Below are positions 18,509-27,524 of a stretch of DNA of 64,000 nucleotides, piece after piece. A program made the translations under genes and the position numbers. Source of the DNA: Lysobacterales bacterium (GTDB taxonomy: Bacteria; Pseudomonadota; Gammaproteobacteria; Xanthomonadales; Xanthomonadaceae); NCBI GenBank assembly GCA_014946745.1, contig JADCRD010000001.1, positions 1,054,001-1,118,000 of the forward strand, read 5' to 3'. Within the stretch, counting starts at the first letter, position 1, and each line of letters opens with the position of its first letter. The notes beneath the pieces were generated by a model. It had not been told where the DNA came from. It was given only the letters and a program-made list of their open reading frames with translations, and did not search any database.

Positions 18509-18699
18509 GCGCGGCAGGGCTCGCAGCGAAAGTGGCCGCGCATTGTAGGCGCAGGCTTGGGCAGGCTTGGGCGCGGGCACGCCGCAAGAACCGAGAACGC
18601 CCATGCCCCGCGCGGGCAGGAGCGCCATCGCCCTCCGCGCCGCGCCTTGACCCGGGCGGGCGCCCGGCCGGTACGGCGCGGCTGGCGTGCGCGCCCTGT

Positions 18700-19248
18700 C
18701 TACTCTCCGGATTGCGGTTCGCGCGGCTTCGCGCCCAAGGGCCCGCTGCCCATCGAGATCACGTTGCCCGAGCGCGAGGCCGGCGCCCCGGCGGCCGGCG
18801 GGAGTTCGTTCTGCAGCGGCGCTGGCGGCGGCTCGCGGCCGGGCAGGTGGTTGGTCATGCGATCGAGGGTGCGGTCCAGCATCTGAATGCGGAAGTGGGT
18901 GCGCAGGGCTTCGAGATCGCGCACGAAACTGCGCGCGTCATGGCGCTCACCAAACTTCACGCGGAGCTTGACTCGACCCTCTTCCGACTCGGGCAGACCC
19001 TCCAGCACCTTGAGGTCGCGCACGCGCAGCTCGATGGATGGCATCAGCCAGAGAAAGCCGGACGAAAAGCGCACGCTGAGCAGGCTGTCCAAGGGAATAC
19101 GCAAGCTGCGCATCTCGCTCTTGATCACCCCGAACACCGCATCGCGCGTACTGAACTGCAGCTCCAGCCCGAACTCGTCCAGCCGCGCCAGCCCCTTGAC
19201 CTCGCCGAAGCCGCCGTGGGAATCGAAGTGGAAGGGGATGGTGTCCAT
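18700..19248 (-). CDS. Uncharacterised protein, possible PH-like beta domain
   Basis: The product has 182 residues and no signal peptide or membrane helix. Residues about 1-110 are rich in alternating hydrophobic strands (L-E-L-Q-F-S, F-G-V-I-K-S-E-M, L-L-S-V-R-F-S-S-G-F). This suggests a small beta barrel similar to bacterial PH-like domains. It ends with a short helix and a Pro-rich disordered tail. I do not recognise a characterised family. The start MDTIPFHFDSHGGFG was chosen because the upstream extension is low-complexity. Confidence 0.65.
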   Translation of the reverse strand: MDTIPFHFDSHGGFGEVKGLARLDEFGLELQFSTRDAVFGVIKSEMRSLRIPLDSLLSVRFSSGFLWLMPSIELRVRDLKVLEGLPESEEGRVKLRVKFGERHDARSFVRDLEALRTHFRIQMLDRTLDRMTNHLPGREPPPAPLQNELPPAAGAPASRSGNVISMGSGPLGAKPREPQSGE

Positions 19249-19431
19249 GGGCGGGCTCGGTGCGTTGGAATGTGGCGCGGGCAGACTGCGCCGTCCCCCT
19301 CGTTGTGACAAGACCGGCTGTCACCGGTGAGGCCTGGGGCTCGCGGCGGAGCGCTGCGGCCGGTAGTGTCGAACGTCTCGTAGTTCCGCCTCGTGCGTCG
19401 TTCTTTCCCATCTGAACGCAGGTCTGACCGT

Positions 19432-19551
19432 ATGAAAACCGTTTCGCAGGCTGAGATTCCATTCCTGATGCTTTGCCCCCCGACGCGAAGCTGGGCGAAA
19501 CGCGGACACGCGTCGCAGCCACGCCTTGGCTCGGAGGGGTGCGAAGCATGA
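19432..19551 (+). CDS. Possible small leader ORF of 39 codons
   Basis: An ATG at 19432 opens a frame whose stop codon overlaps the start of the next gene as ATGA (19548-19551). It has a weak AGG upstream. Its sequence has no recognisable features, and the overlap may be chance in a 299-bp divergent intergenic region. Confidence 0.2.
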   Translation: MKTVSQAEIPFLMLCPPTRSWAKRGHASQPRLGSEGCEA

Positions 19552-20996
19552 ACTCCGAGGTCGAAGGGCGTCCCGCCACGCCCAAGGCTCGCGGCGTGGC
19601 GCGCCGTCTCCTGCTCGCCGCAGGAGCGCTGCTCTTGATCGGCACCGTCCTGGTGGTCGCCGCCTGGCTGGTGCGCCGCGCGCCCCCCGATCCCGCGGTC
19701 GCGACCTTGACGGCGCGCTGGAAGGCCCCTGCCGAGGCCGCGGGCCCCAACGCTTTCGAGCACCTGTGGCTGATCGAGTGGGACATTCCCGAGTCCGAGC
19801 GTGCTGCTGTCGCGGCGGAGGACCGGCGTCGTGCGCTCGTGCATGCGGAGGCCTTGCAGCGTGCCGCTGCGGAGTCGGCACCGCCGCCCGTCCTGACCCG
19901 CAGCGCAAATGCCCGCTTCCCGCGCTGGCCGCTGGAGGATCTTCCGCAGTTGGACTGCGGCGGTAGCCAGTCCGAGTGCCTCGATGGACTTGCCGCGATC
20001 GATGCCGAAGCCTGGCGTCGTCTGGACAGTGCGTCTCTGCTGAGCGCTCGTTTGGCCGCCGTGCACGAGTTTGGGCATCTGCGCGTGGATGATGCGCTGC
20101 ATTTCGCCACCTACCTGGCCGTCACGCCGGAGCGAACGGGCGCCTCGCGCGTGTGGCTGGCGATGGCGGCGCGCGCTTTTCGCGCGGGCTCGACGGAACA
20201 GGGATTGGGCATGGCCTGTCGCGAACTCGCCACCGCGCGACGCTTCGCCGAAGGCAGCGCGCACCTGATCAGCCGCCTGATCGAGTCGAGCCGGATACTC
20301 GAGGCCGCGCACCTCGCGGCCGATCTGCTGGCCGAGTACCCCGCCGAGATGCCGCTGCCCACCGAGTGCGAGGTGCTGAGTGCGCCCCTGCAGGCCCCAT
20401 TGGTGTCCCTCTGCGCGGCGGTCGGGGGCCAGTATCGCTGGCTTCGGCATGAGCTGAAGGCCGCGTCCAGCCGGGGTGTCTCGGACCTCTGGCCTGCGGA
20501 ATCCGGTCAGCCTTCGCGCCTGCTGTTCGACGGCAATCTGAGCCTGCAGTGGCGAGCCCAAGCGATGTCCTGGGCCTGCGATCAGGACGTGTTGGCGGAT
20601 ATGCAGCGCGGCGACCCGGCCGTCACCCGGCGCGTGCGCGAATGGCCCGCGGATCCGCCCATGCTCCAATGCCTGGCGAACCCGGTGGGCTGCTCCCTCG
20701 ATGGCGTTGCGCGGCCAGACTTGAGCGTCTACGTCGAGCGGATCCTGGAGGAAGCCGCGGCGCTGCGGATGCTGGCGGTGCTGGTCGAACTGCGGCCGAA
20801 GCTGGCCGACGGTCTCTCTGTCGAAGAGGCGCTGGCTGAGCGCAAGCCTCCTGAGACGGTCGTCGAGCCCCGTCTGGGTCTGCAGGGTCAGGCCTTGGCC
20901 TGGGATGGGCCGCCGCCGAAGCGCGCCCTCGGGCTCTGGCCGGTGCCGGCTAGTCGGCTATCGACGGCGTCCGCAGCACGCGAGTTGCTGCCTTGA
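19548..20996 (+). CDS. Uncharacterised membrane-anchored protein
   Basis: The product has 482 residues. A short basic N-terminus is followed by one membrane helix (residues about 21-43), leaving a large domain probably in the periplasm. That domain is helical and Ala/Leu/Arg-rich, with several Cys (for example L-D-C-G-G-S-Q-S-E-C-L), consistent with disulfides. It resembles a repeat-containing solenoid but I cannot assign a family. The ATG at 19548 was chosen because GGAGGGG lies about 8 bases upstream and the helix is then N-terminal; the frame extends 25 residues further. Confidence 0.7.
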   Translation: MNSEVEGRPATPKARGVARRLLLAAGALLLIGTVLVVAAWLVRRAPPDPAVATLTARWKAPAEAAGPNAFEHLWLIEWDIPESERAAVAAEDRRRALVHAEALQRAAAESAPPPVLTRSANARFPRWPLEDLPQLDCGGSQSECLDGLAAIDAEAWRRLDSASLLSARLAAVHEFGHLRVDDALHFATYLAVTPERTGASRVWLAMAARAFRAGSTEQGLGMACRELATARRFAEGSAHLISRLIESSRILEAAHLAADLLAEYPAEMPLPTECEVLSAPLQAPLVSLCAAVGGQYRWLRHELKAASSRGVSDLWPAESGQPSRLLFDGNLSLQWRAQAMSWACDQDVLADMQRGDPAVTRRVREWPADPPMLQCLANPVGCSLDGVARPDLSVYVERILEEAAALRMLAVLVELRPKLADGLSVEEALAERKPPETVVEPRLGLQGQALAWDGPPPKRALGLWPVPASRLSTASAARELLP

Positions 20997-21134
20997 GGCT
21001 GGTCCGCCTGAGGTCTCCGACACGTCTGCAGTCTCGAAGCTCCGCTGGGACCGCTTTCCGGGCCGCTTCTGGTTCCCTGCGCGGCGCGGCTCCAGCCTGC
21101 TAAGGTGCCGGGCCCTGACGCCGCCGGACCCCGG

Positions 21135-21992
21135 ATGAAAGCCCCCGCCGCCCTGCTGGAACTGATCGAAGACGGCATTCTCGATGCCGTGATCCGGCCG
21201 CTGAAGAGCGGCAAGGAGGCGGCGGTGTATGTCGTGCGTCGCGGTGAGGAGATCTGCTGCGCCAAGGTCTACAAGGACATGGCGCAGCGCAGCTTCCAGA
21301 ACCGCGTGCAGTACCAGGAAGGGCGCAAGGCGCGCGGCAGTCGCGAGGCCCGCGCCATGGGCAAGGCCACCAAGTTCGGCAAGCGCGAGGCCGAGGCTGC
21401 CTGGAAGACCGCCGAGGTCGATGCGCTCTACCGGTTTTTCGATGCCGGCGTCCGCGTGCCGCGGCCCTACGGCTTCTACAGCGGCGTGCTGGTGATGGAG
21501 CTGGTGGCCGATGCCGACGGCCACAACGCGCCGCGGCTGGGCGAGGTGCAGCTCGCGCCCGAGGTCGCCCGCGACTACCACGCGCGGCTGATCCGCGAGG
21601 TGGTGCGCATGCTCTGCTGTGGCCTGATCCACGGCGACCTGTCCGAGTACAACGTGCTGGTCGACGCTGAGGGCCCGGTGGTGATCGATTTTCCTCAGGT
21701 GGTCGACGCCGCCGGCAACAACGCCGCGCGCGACCTGCTGCGTCGCGACGTGAACAATCTCAGCATCAGCCTTGGCCGCTTCGCGCCGGAGCTGATGCAG
21801 ACGCGCTATGCGGAAGAGATGTGGGCCCTGTTCGAGGCCGGCGAACTCACGCCGGATACGCCGCTGACCGGCGTCTTCGAGGAGCAGCTGGCCGAGGTCG
21901 ACCTCGACGCCATCGAATGGGCGATTCGCGATGCCCGCGAGGAGGCCTTGATCCGCGAGCAGGGGCGGCAGGCGGCCGAGCAGGGCGACTGA
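21135..21992 (+). CDS. RIO1-family serine protein kinase
   Basis: The product has 285 residues. It is a compact atypical kinase with a glycine-poor ATP loop (L-K-S-G-K-E-A-A-V-Y), the Lys of C-A-K-V-Y-K-D, the catalytic loop His166-Gly-Asp168-Leu-Ser-x-Tyr-Asn, and the metal-binding Asp185 in V-I-D-F-P-Q. Bacterial RIO kinases are uncommon and their substrates are poorly known; related proteins in Pseudomonas are reported as serine kinases. The ATG at 21135 gives MKAPAALLELIEDG. A GTG at 21105 is an alternative start with no clear advantage. The gene stands alone. Confidence 0.9.
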   Translation: MKAPAALLELIEDGILDAVIRPLKSGKEAAVYVVRRGEEICCAKVYKDMAQRSFQNRVQYQEGRKARGSREARAMGKATKFGKREAEAAWKTAEVDALYRFFDAGVRVPRPYGFYSGVLVMELVADADGHNAPRLGEVQLAPEVARDYHARLIREVVRMLCCGLIHGDLSEYNVLVDAEGPVVIDFPQVVDAAGNNAARDLLRRDVNNLSISLGRFAPELMQTRYAEEMWALFEAGELTPDTPLTGVFEEQLAEVDLDAIEWAIRDAREEALIREQGRQAAEQGD

Positions 21993-22055
21993 TCAGGGTC
22001 CGACCTGAGGCTGTGCGCCGGGCGCGTCGGAGGACGCCGCATCCACGGATCCATC

Positions 22056-23130
22056 GCTCTTGGTCAAGGCCGGCCGAGGGCCTGAAGGGTGGGCGCTGGC
22101 CTTCCAAGGCTGGCACAGCCTGCTGCCGCCAACCGGGACGGGAGGGCTTTTCTGCACCGCGCGCTCGGTGCGGGGGCTGCGGCCGCGCATGGGCGGGCTT
22201 TGGAATCTGCACGGGCCGACTGAAACCACGGTCTGGTCCAGCCTGCAGCGCATCGAGTCGGCTCAAGTGGAGCGCTGTCCGATCGGTCGCCCGGTGGCCA
22301 GCACCGGCCTGCATGCTGTTGACGCGCAGCCGCAGCCGCAGCCGCAGCCGCAGCCGCAGCGGCTGGCCTGCGCCTGCCCTCGGGCGAGCTGTTGCGCCTG
22401 GGGCGTCGCGACCATCAGGTCAAACTGCGCGGCTATCGCATTGAGCTCGGCGAGATCGAGGCCGCGCTGTGCGCGCACCCGCAGGTCATTTCCGCTGTCG
22501 TCGCCGTGCAGGGCAGCGATGACGACCAGCGCCTTGTGGCCTGGGGGGGCGGCGCGCAGTCGGCGCCGACGGCAGCCGAGCTGCGCGCGCATTTGGCGAG
22601 GCGTCTGCCGGCCTACAGGCTGCCCCAGCATTTCCCGAGTCTCGCGGCGCTGCCGCTGCTGCCGAACGGCGAGCTCGAGCCCGCCCGTTTGCCGCGGCCG
22701 AACGCGAGCGACGCGTGTCGCGCGGAACTGCGGCAGGCGGCGGGGCATCCGAGACGCTCTCGCCGGCTGCGCAGACGCTGCTTGAGATCGACCCAAACTG
22801 TTGGGCAGCGCCGAGGTGCAGCTTGGCGACAAGGTTTTCGAGGCTGGCGGCCACTCGCTGCTGGCCCTGACGCGGGCGACTCGCATCGAAAACAGCCTGG
22901 GCGTGAAGCTGTCCCTGCTGGCGATCGCGCAAAGCAGTCTGGCGGCGTTGGCGGCGCAGATCGAAAGCGCGGAGCAGGGCGCACCGGTGGCTGCGGAGGC
23001 CCAGCCCTCGCCGCGTTCGCGCGCGCGCGTGGCCCGTCTGTTCGGATTGGCGCGTCGATCAGCCGAAGGCATGCCGCCGGGCGCAGCGCGACACGGCTTG
23101 TTCAGTGTTTGGAGAGGTCGAGCAGAGTGA
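22056..23130 (+). pseudogene. Decayed nonribosomal peptide synthetase fragment (adenylation core + carrier domain)
   Basis: Conserved adenylation-domain motifs appear in order but in different frames. A5 is near 22200 (L-W-N-L-H-G-P-T-E-T-T), A6-like C-P-I-G-R-P-V-A near 22277, A8 near 22405 (H-Q-V-K-L-R-G-Y-R-I-E-L-G-E-I-E), and A10 near 22660 (L-P-L-L-P-N-G-E-L). A carrier domain follows near 22835 with F-E-A-G-G-H-S-L-L-A, whose Ser is the phosphopantetheine site. The frame breaks between A6 and A8, where a CAGCCG repeat replaces the A7 region, and again between A10 and the carrier domain. The N-terminal half of the adenylation domain and any condensation or thioesterase domain are missing. 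It is a relic of a larger synthetase and is not functional as seen. Its end overlaps the 3' end of the convergent CheB/CheR gene. Confidence 0.85.
22327..22362 (+). repeat. Hexanucleotide microsatellite, five CAGCCG plus one CAGCGG
   Basis: It lies inside the NRPS relic between motifs A6 and A8 and encodes an alternating Gln-Pro run in one frame. The usual A7 segment is absent at this point. Confidence 0.85.
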
Positions 23131-25624
23131 TCACCACGCCGTCGATCAGGTTGTCGATACGGCGGTAGGGCATCACCCGCACCTGAAACTGCCGGCCGTC
23201 CTCGGTGCTGATCTGCTTCTCGCAGGGCACCAGGGTGCGCAGGGTTTCCAGCGCATCTACGTGCAGTCCCGGGTAGCGGAGGCTGCTGGTGAGGTCGCTG
23301 AGCGGTCGGCCGATGTCGGTCTCGCGAAGATTGATGAGCGAGGCTGCGCGATCGGTGTAGCGGCGCACGTTGAGCTGCTGGTCGAGAAACAGGATCGCGA
23401 TCTCGATGCTGTTCAGGACGTTCCGCATGTCGCTCTGGGCCAGCGCGAGGTCGTCCAGCTTCGCCTGCAGCTCGCTGTTGATCGTCTGCAGTTCCTCGTT
23501 CATCGACTGCATCTCCTCTTTCGAGGTGGTCAATTCCTCGTTGGCGGACTGCAGCTCTTCGTTGGCCGACTGCAGTTCTTCGCGTGAGCTTCGGGCTTCT
23601 TCGCGGAGGCGTTCGATCTCGTTCCGGTACTGCTGCAGTTCGGCCTCATGTGCGGCCGAGACCGCGTCCTTGGGCTTTCGGGATGTGCGCCGGCCCGACG
23701 GGCGGCGTGCTTCGCGAAACACGATGAGGGTCATGCCGTTCAGGGCAGGGGGCTCTCTGAAGGACTGCAGCGACACGTCGACCAGCTGGGTGCCGGTGCC
23801 GGTCTGTACCGGCACGTCCTGAAGCAGCAGCGGCTCGACCTGCGCCGTCAGCGTTACCAAGGCTTCGCCCAAGGGCGCGCGCAGTCCATCTCGCGCCATG
23901 GCATGGATGTTCCAGTTGGCCTTGCCCGCGGCCGGTTCGAGGTAGTTTCCGGTGCGACCGCTGATGTACACGATATCGCCCTGTGCATTGATTACCACCG
24001 CGGCAGGCGCATAGTTCTGCAGAAGGACTTCATCTGCAGATCGCTGCAAGCCATCGCTGGCGGCTTCGGAAGAGGTGGAAGCAGGCATCGGAGATTCCTT
24101 GGGCCGGCCGCGCAAAGGAGGAAACGACCGCAGCAGCAGCTCGTGGCCGTGGCGCGCGCCTGCCTCCAGTCGTTCGTAGAGGCGCAGCCTCGGTTGCAAG
24201 GCCGCGAACAGATGGGTCAGACGGCCCACGGTCTCGGCGCTGCCGAGCAGCAGCAAGCCGCCGGGGCGCAGGCTGTAGTGGAACAGCGGCAGCAGTTTGC
24301 GCTGCAGCTCCGGTACGAAGTAGATCAGAAGGTTGCGGCAGACGATCAAGTCGAGCCGCGTGAACGGTGGATCGAGCACAACGTCATGCTGGGCGAACAG
24401 CACCCGGTCCCGAATGCACTTGCTGACCTCGTAGCAGGTCGGGTGCCGCACGAAGAAGCGCGCCAGTCTGGACGCCGACATGCTGTTGGCGATCGACAGC
24501 GGATAGCGGCCACGTCGTGCGATCTTGAGGGCGTCGGCGCTGATGTCGGAAGCGAAGATCTGCACACTGGTCGCATGCGGCTGTGGCAGCCGGTCGAGCA
24601 CCTCGCTGAAGGCGATGGCCAGCGAATACGCCTCCTCGCCGGTGGAACAGCCCACGCTCCAGACCCGCAGGTGCGGCTCCGCGCGAGGTCGTGCGAGCAG
24701 CTCGGGCAGGGCGGTCGCGGTGAGGTAGTGCCAGACCGGGGCGTCACGGAAGAAGTCCGTCACGCCGATCAGCAGCTCCTTGAACAGCAGCTCCGTCTCC
24801 TGGCCGTTGCGCTCCAGGAACTGCGCGTAGAGCGCGATCGAGCCGATGGCGTGTATCGCCATGCGTCGTTCGATTCGACGCTGCAGCGTGCTTTGCTTGT
24901 ACAGGCTGAAGTCGTGACGGGTCCGGTGCCGGAGCAGGTCGACGATGGCGCCAAACGCGTCGTCCTCGCTGCGCGTACGCGTCGCGGACGGCGCCGCGGT
25001 TTGCAAGGCCGAGTCTCGCCGCAACACTTCCAGGAGGCGGCCCGGCAGCTCCGCGGCCGTGGCCACGATGTCGACGCAGTTCGAGGCGATCGCGCTCTGC
25101 GGCATGGCTTCGAACTGGGCGTCGGCCGGTGTCTGCACCGCGTTCAGTCCGCCCACGGTCTTGATCGCCTGCATGCCGAGCGTGCCGTCGGAGCCCATGC
25201 CGGACAGCACCACCGCGATCGCCTTGTCGCCCAGAGTGCTGGCCAGAGAGGAGAACAGCACGTTGATCGGCAGCCGCAGTCCGCGCGCCTCGGTCGGCCG
25301 CGATAGCCTCAGGCGATCCCCGGCGAGACTCAGCTCGGCGTTCGGCGGAATGACGTACACGCAATCGTGCTCGATCGGCATGCCATCGCGCGCTTCGCAC
25401 ACCGGCATCGGCGTCACCCGCTGCAGCAGCTCGGGCAGCAGGGCCTTCTGGGTGGGATCAAGATGCTGCACGACCACAAAGGCCAGACCGCTGTCGTTGG
25501 GGCTTGCCGCAAGAAAGCTTTCCAACGCCTCCAGGCCCCCGGCCGATGCTCCGAGGCCGACGATCCGCACCACCGCCGTGCGATGCCCGGGCGGCTCCAG
25601 GGGCGCGCCAACCGACTCGGACAT
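23102..25624 (-). CDS. CheB methylesterase - CheR methyltransferase - PAS fusion protein
   Basis: The product has 840 residues. Residues about 20-205 are a CheB methylesterase domain with the catalytic triad Ser27 (G-A-S-A-G-G), His54 and Asp146. Residues about 230-490 are a CheR-type SAM methyltransferase with V-G-C-S-T-G-E-E-A-Y and V-C-R-N-L-L-I-Y-F. A PAS-like region follows, then a coiled coil (about 655-720) rich in S-A-N-E-E-L, and a final PAS domain to the end. Such fusions are usually large sensor proteins that continue into a histidine kinase; here the protein stops after the last PAS domain. The start overlaps the stop of the upstream PAS gene by one base (TGATG), so the two work together. 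Confidence 0.9.
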   Translation of the reverse strand: MSESVGAPLEPPGHRTAVVRIVGLGASAGGLEALESFLAASPNDSGLAFVVVQHLDPTQKALLPELLQRVTPMPVCEARDGMPIEHDCVYVIPPNAELSLAGDRLRLSRPTEARGLRLPINVLFSSLASTLGDKAIAVVLSGMGSDGTLGMQAIKTVGGLNAVQTPADAQFEAMPQSAIASNCVDIVATAAELPGRLLEVLRRDSALQTAAPSATRTRSEDDAFGAIVDLLRHRTRHDFSLYKQSTLQRRIERRMAIHAIGSIALYAQFLERNGQETELLFKELLIGVTDFFRDAPVWHYLTATALPELLARPRAEPHLRVWSVGCSTGEEAYSLAIAFSEVLDRLPQPHATSVQIFASDISADALKIARRGRYPLSIANSMSASRLARFFVRHPTCYEVSKCIRDRVLFAQHDVVLDPPFTRLDLIVCRNLLIYFVPELQRKLLPLFHYSLRPGGLLLLGSAETVGRLTHLFAALQPRLRLYERLEAGARHGHELLLRSFPPLRGRPKESPMPASTSSEAASDGLQRSADEVLLQNYAPAAVVINAQGDIVYISGRTGNYLEPAAGKANWNIHAMARDGLRAPLGEALVTLTAQVEPLLLQDVPVQTGTGTQLVDVSLQSFREPPALNGMTLIVFREARRPSGRRTSRKPKDAVSAAHEAELQQYRNEIERLREEARSSREELQSANEELQSANEELTTSKEEMQSMNEELQTINSELQAKLDDLALAQSDMRNVLNSIEIAILFLDQQLNVRRYTDRAASLINLRETDIGRPLSDLTSSLRYPGLHVDALETLRTLVPCEKQISTEDGRQFQVRVMPYRRIDNLIDGVVITLLDLSKH

Positions 25625-26235
25625 CAGCCTGCGGGCAGGTGCGCGGCCGCGGTGACCGACAGCAGCACTGCGGAGCTCGCGGGGAGGGTGCTGGCCGTCA
25701 GCTGCCAGCCCTGAGAGGCCTCAGGCGAATTGCGCAGCCGGACGGGACAGGAATGTCGTGCGGCGGTGTCTGCCCTCAGCGCGTGCAGCAAGTCGAAGAA
25801 CGCTGGCCGCGTTTCCGCGGACAGGAAGGCGTCGAAGGGGCGCGCCACCAGGTCTTCTGCGCGAGCCGCCAGCAGCTCGGCGCCTGCCCGATTGCTCTCT
25901 TCGATGCGCGCCTGCGCATCCAGCACAAAGCAGGCGGTCGGCGCCCAGTCGTACAGGGCGCGATAGCGGGCCAGGTCCTCGGCCAGTTCGCGCTCGCTGG
26001 ACTCGAGTTCGGCTTGCTGCAGGTCCAGCTCGACCTGATGGACCTGCAGCTCATGCAGCAGCTGCAGGGCATCCGCCGCGCTCTCGGGCGCCCCGGCGAG
26101 CCTGTGCAGCAGGCTCAGCGCCTCAACGCCGACACCCCAGCCGCGAGAGGGAGGGGCGACACCCGCCCGCAGCTTCTGCTGGGCCGCCTCTCGGAGGCCG
26201 CGGCGCCCGGCCGATTCTTCGATGCCATGGGACAT
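25624..26235 (-). CDS. PAS-domain protein with N-terminal coiled coil
   Basis: The product has 203 residues. Residues about 55-95 form a coiled coil with the pattern H-E-L-Q-V-H-Q-V-E-L-x-x-Q-Q-x-E-L, typical of the helix that precedes PAS domains in sensor kinases. A single PAS domain follows (R-Y-x-x-L-Y-D-W-A-P-x-x-x-F-V-L-D). There is no kinase or output domain. GGAGG sits 6 bases before the ATG. The gene is translationally coupled to the CheB-CheR-PAS gene, so it may be a separate sensory input for it; the signal is unknown. Confidence 0.85.
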   Translation of the reverse strand: MSHGIEESAGRRGLREAAQQKLRAGVAPPSRGWGVGVEALSLLHRLAGAPESAADALQLLHELQVHQVELDLQQAELESSERELAEDLARYRALYDWAPTACFVLDAQARIEESNRAGAELLAARAEDLVARPFDAFLSAETRPAFFDLLHALRADTAARHSCPVRLRNSPEASQGWQLTASTLPASSAVLLSVTAAAHLPAG

Positions 26236-26389
26236 GAGAGCCTCCTGTCAAAGGTGTGCAGCGGACCCCATGGTAGCCGGGCAACGGCTTGCGCAGGCGC
26301 AGGTGTGCTCCGCAACCGTCGCAGAGGGTCAGCGCGGGCGCCAAGCCTGAGCCGGACTGGCACAAACCGCTGCATGCGGCGTGGAGCCG

Positions 26390-26722
26390 CTACAGCAGCG
26401 CGTGTGGGATATCGTCGTAGCGCTTTGAATAGCTGAGACGTTCGGCGCGACAGAAACCGCTGCCCATGGTGAAGCTGCGGCAGATGCTGGGGCGCTGGCT
26501 GTAGATGCTGCAGCACATCTGCATGCGGTCCACCGCCACGCACCAGCCATCTTCATCGCGTGCCATCACTTCCAGCCCCTGCGGCGTGCGCTCGGTCAGA
26601 TGGCGCGGTACGATGTCATCGGGCATCACCACCACGGTCAGGCGACAGCACACGGCTTCGCAGTCGTCGCACTGCACCTTGGGGTCGACCAGATGGTCGT
26701 CGGGGAGGATCTCGAAGGGCAC
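26390..26722 (-). CDS. YkgJ-family cysteine cluster protein
   Basis: The product has 110 residues. Cys residues are spaced C-D-D-C-E-A-V-C-C near the start and R-M-Q-M-C-C-S-I-Y with R-P-S-I-C-R further on. This is the pattern of the YkgJ/UPF0153 group, thought to bind zinc or an iron-sulfur cluster. The function is unknown. I chose a GTG at 26722, giving MPFEILPDD, because GGAG lies 6 bases upstream and the family usually starts there; a GTG at 26818 would add 32 residues. It is probably the last gene of the metG operon. Confidence 0.85.
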   Translation of the reverse strand: MPFEILPDDHLVDPKVQCDDCEAVCCRLTVVVMPDDIVPRHLTERTPQGLEVMARDEDGWCVAVDRMQMCCSIYSQRPSICRSFTMGSGFCRAERLSYSKRYDDIPHALL

Positions 26723-26828
26723 GCGCGGCTCCGTGGCGGGGGAACGCACTCGGCACGGGCCGAACACGGCGCGCAGGGTCGCACGTTCCCGGCCTGCCAG
26801 GGTGAACGCAGTCGACACCTCCGCCCAC

Positions 26829-27026
26829 TCAGCGCAGCAGCGCCAGCGCGGCGATGCCGATCACCAGCGACCAGAACAGCAGGGTCAGCCGGCGCTGGCC
26901 GCGTGTCAGGCTGCGCGGCGGCGCGAGATTGAACAGTGCGCTGCCGAGCAGCCACAGGGGCGCTAGCACGAGATCGCACAGCCAGCACTCGCCGCGCAGC
27001 GCGCGTTGCTTTTCCTCGGGCGTCAT
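26829..27026 (-). CDS. Small membrane protein with CxxC, unknown function
   Basis: The product has 65 residues. The N-terminus is polar with C-W-L-C at about 14-17, followed by two hydrophobic segments (about 19-34 and 47-64) separated by a basic loop. It starts with an ATGA overlap at the end of the GNAT gene and is therefore translated with it. I know no characterised family. Confidence 0.7.
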   Translation of the reverse strand: MTPEEKQRALRGECWLCDLVLAPLWLLGSALFNLAPPRSLTRGQRRLTLLFWSLVIGIAALALLR

Positions 27027-27517
27027 CGGCGAGCTCCGTCGACGCTGGCGGCCTGCATGGACACCTGCTTGCCGTTGGCCCTCTGACGGCCGATCTCGAC
27101 AAAGCCGAAGCGCGCGTGGAAGGCGGCCGAGACCGGGTTGGGCGGATCGAGGTCGTATTCGCAGACCACGGCATCGAAGCCGGCTTCGCGGGCAAAGGCG
27201 AACAGCGCCTCGTACAGCCGGCGGCCGCCGCCTTGCCCCTGCGCGGAGGCGCCCACCACCACGCGATCGACGTAAAGAAAGCGCCCGCCGCGCGCCTCGA
27301 ACCAGCGGTAGTTGGGGCTGTCGTAGTCGGCGCCGGGCGCGAACGCGAGCAGGAAGGCGCAGACGCCCGTGTCACCTTCGATGACCTGATGCCATGCGGA
27401 TTGGGCATGCAGATGAGCCAGCCGCGGCGCATCCAGCTTGCTCAGAAAATGCACCTGCTCGGCGTTGAGCGCGAGCAGGGCGGGGAGGTCATCGAGCGTC
27501 GCGGGGCGAGTCCGCAC
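27023..27517 (-). CDS. GNAT-family N-acetyltransferase
   Basis: The product has 164 residues. It has the GNAT fold with V-D-R-V-V-V followed by the acetyl-CoA pyrophosphate loop G-x-G-x-G-x-R (Q-G-Q-G-G-G-R-R-L-Y). The C-terminal half shows F-H-A-R-F-G-F, typical of these enzymes. The acceptor substrate is unknown. The gene follows metG by 7 bp and overlaps the next small gene by ATGA. Confidence 0.88.
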   Translation of the reverse strand: MRTRPATLDDLPALLALNAEQVHFLSKLDAPRLAHLHAQSAWHQVIEGDTGVCAFLLAFAPGADYDSPNYRWFEARGGRFLYVDRVVVGASAQGQGGGRRLYEALFAFAREAGFDAVVCEYDLDPPNPVSAAFHARFGFVEIGRQRANGKQVSMQAASVDGARR

Positions 27518-27524
27518 GCCGCGC

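Noticed and set aside
22000-23130. Functional NRPS module
   Set aside because: At least two frame breaks and a missing A7 segment and N-terminal half.
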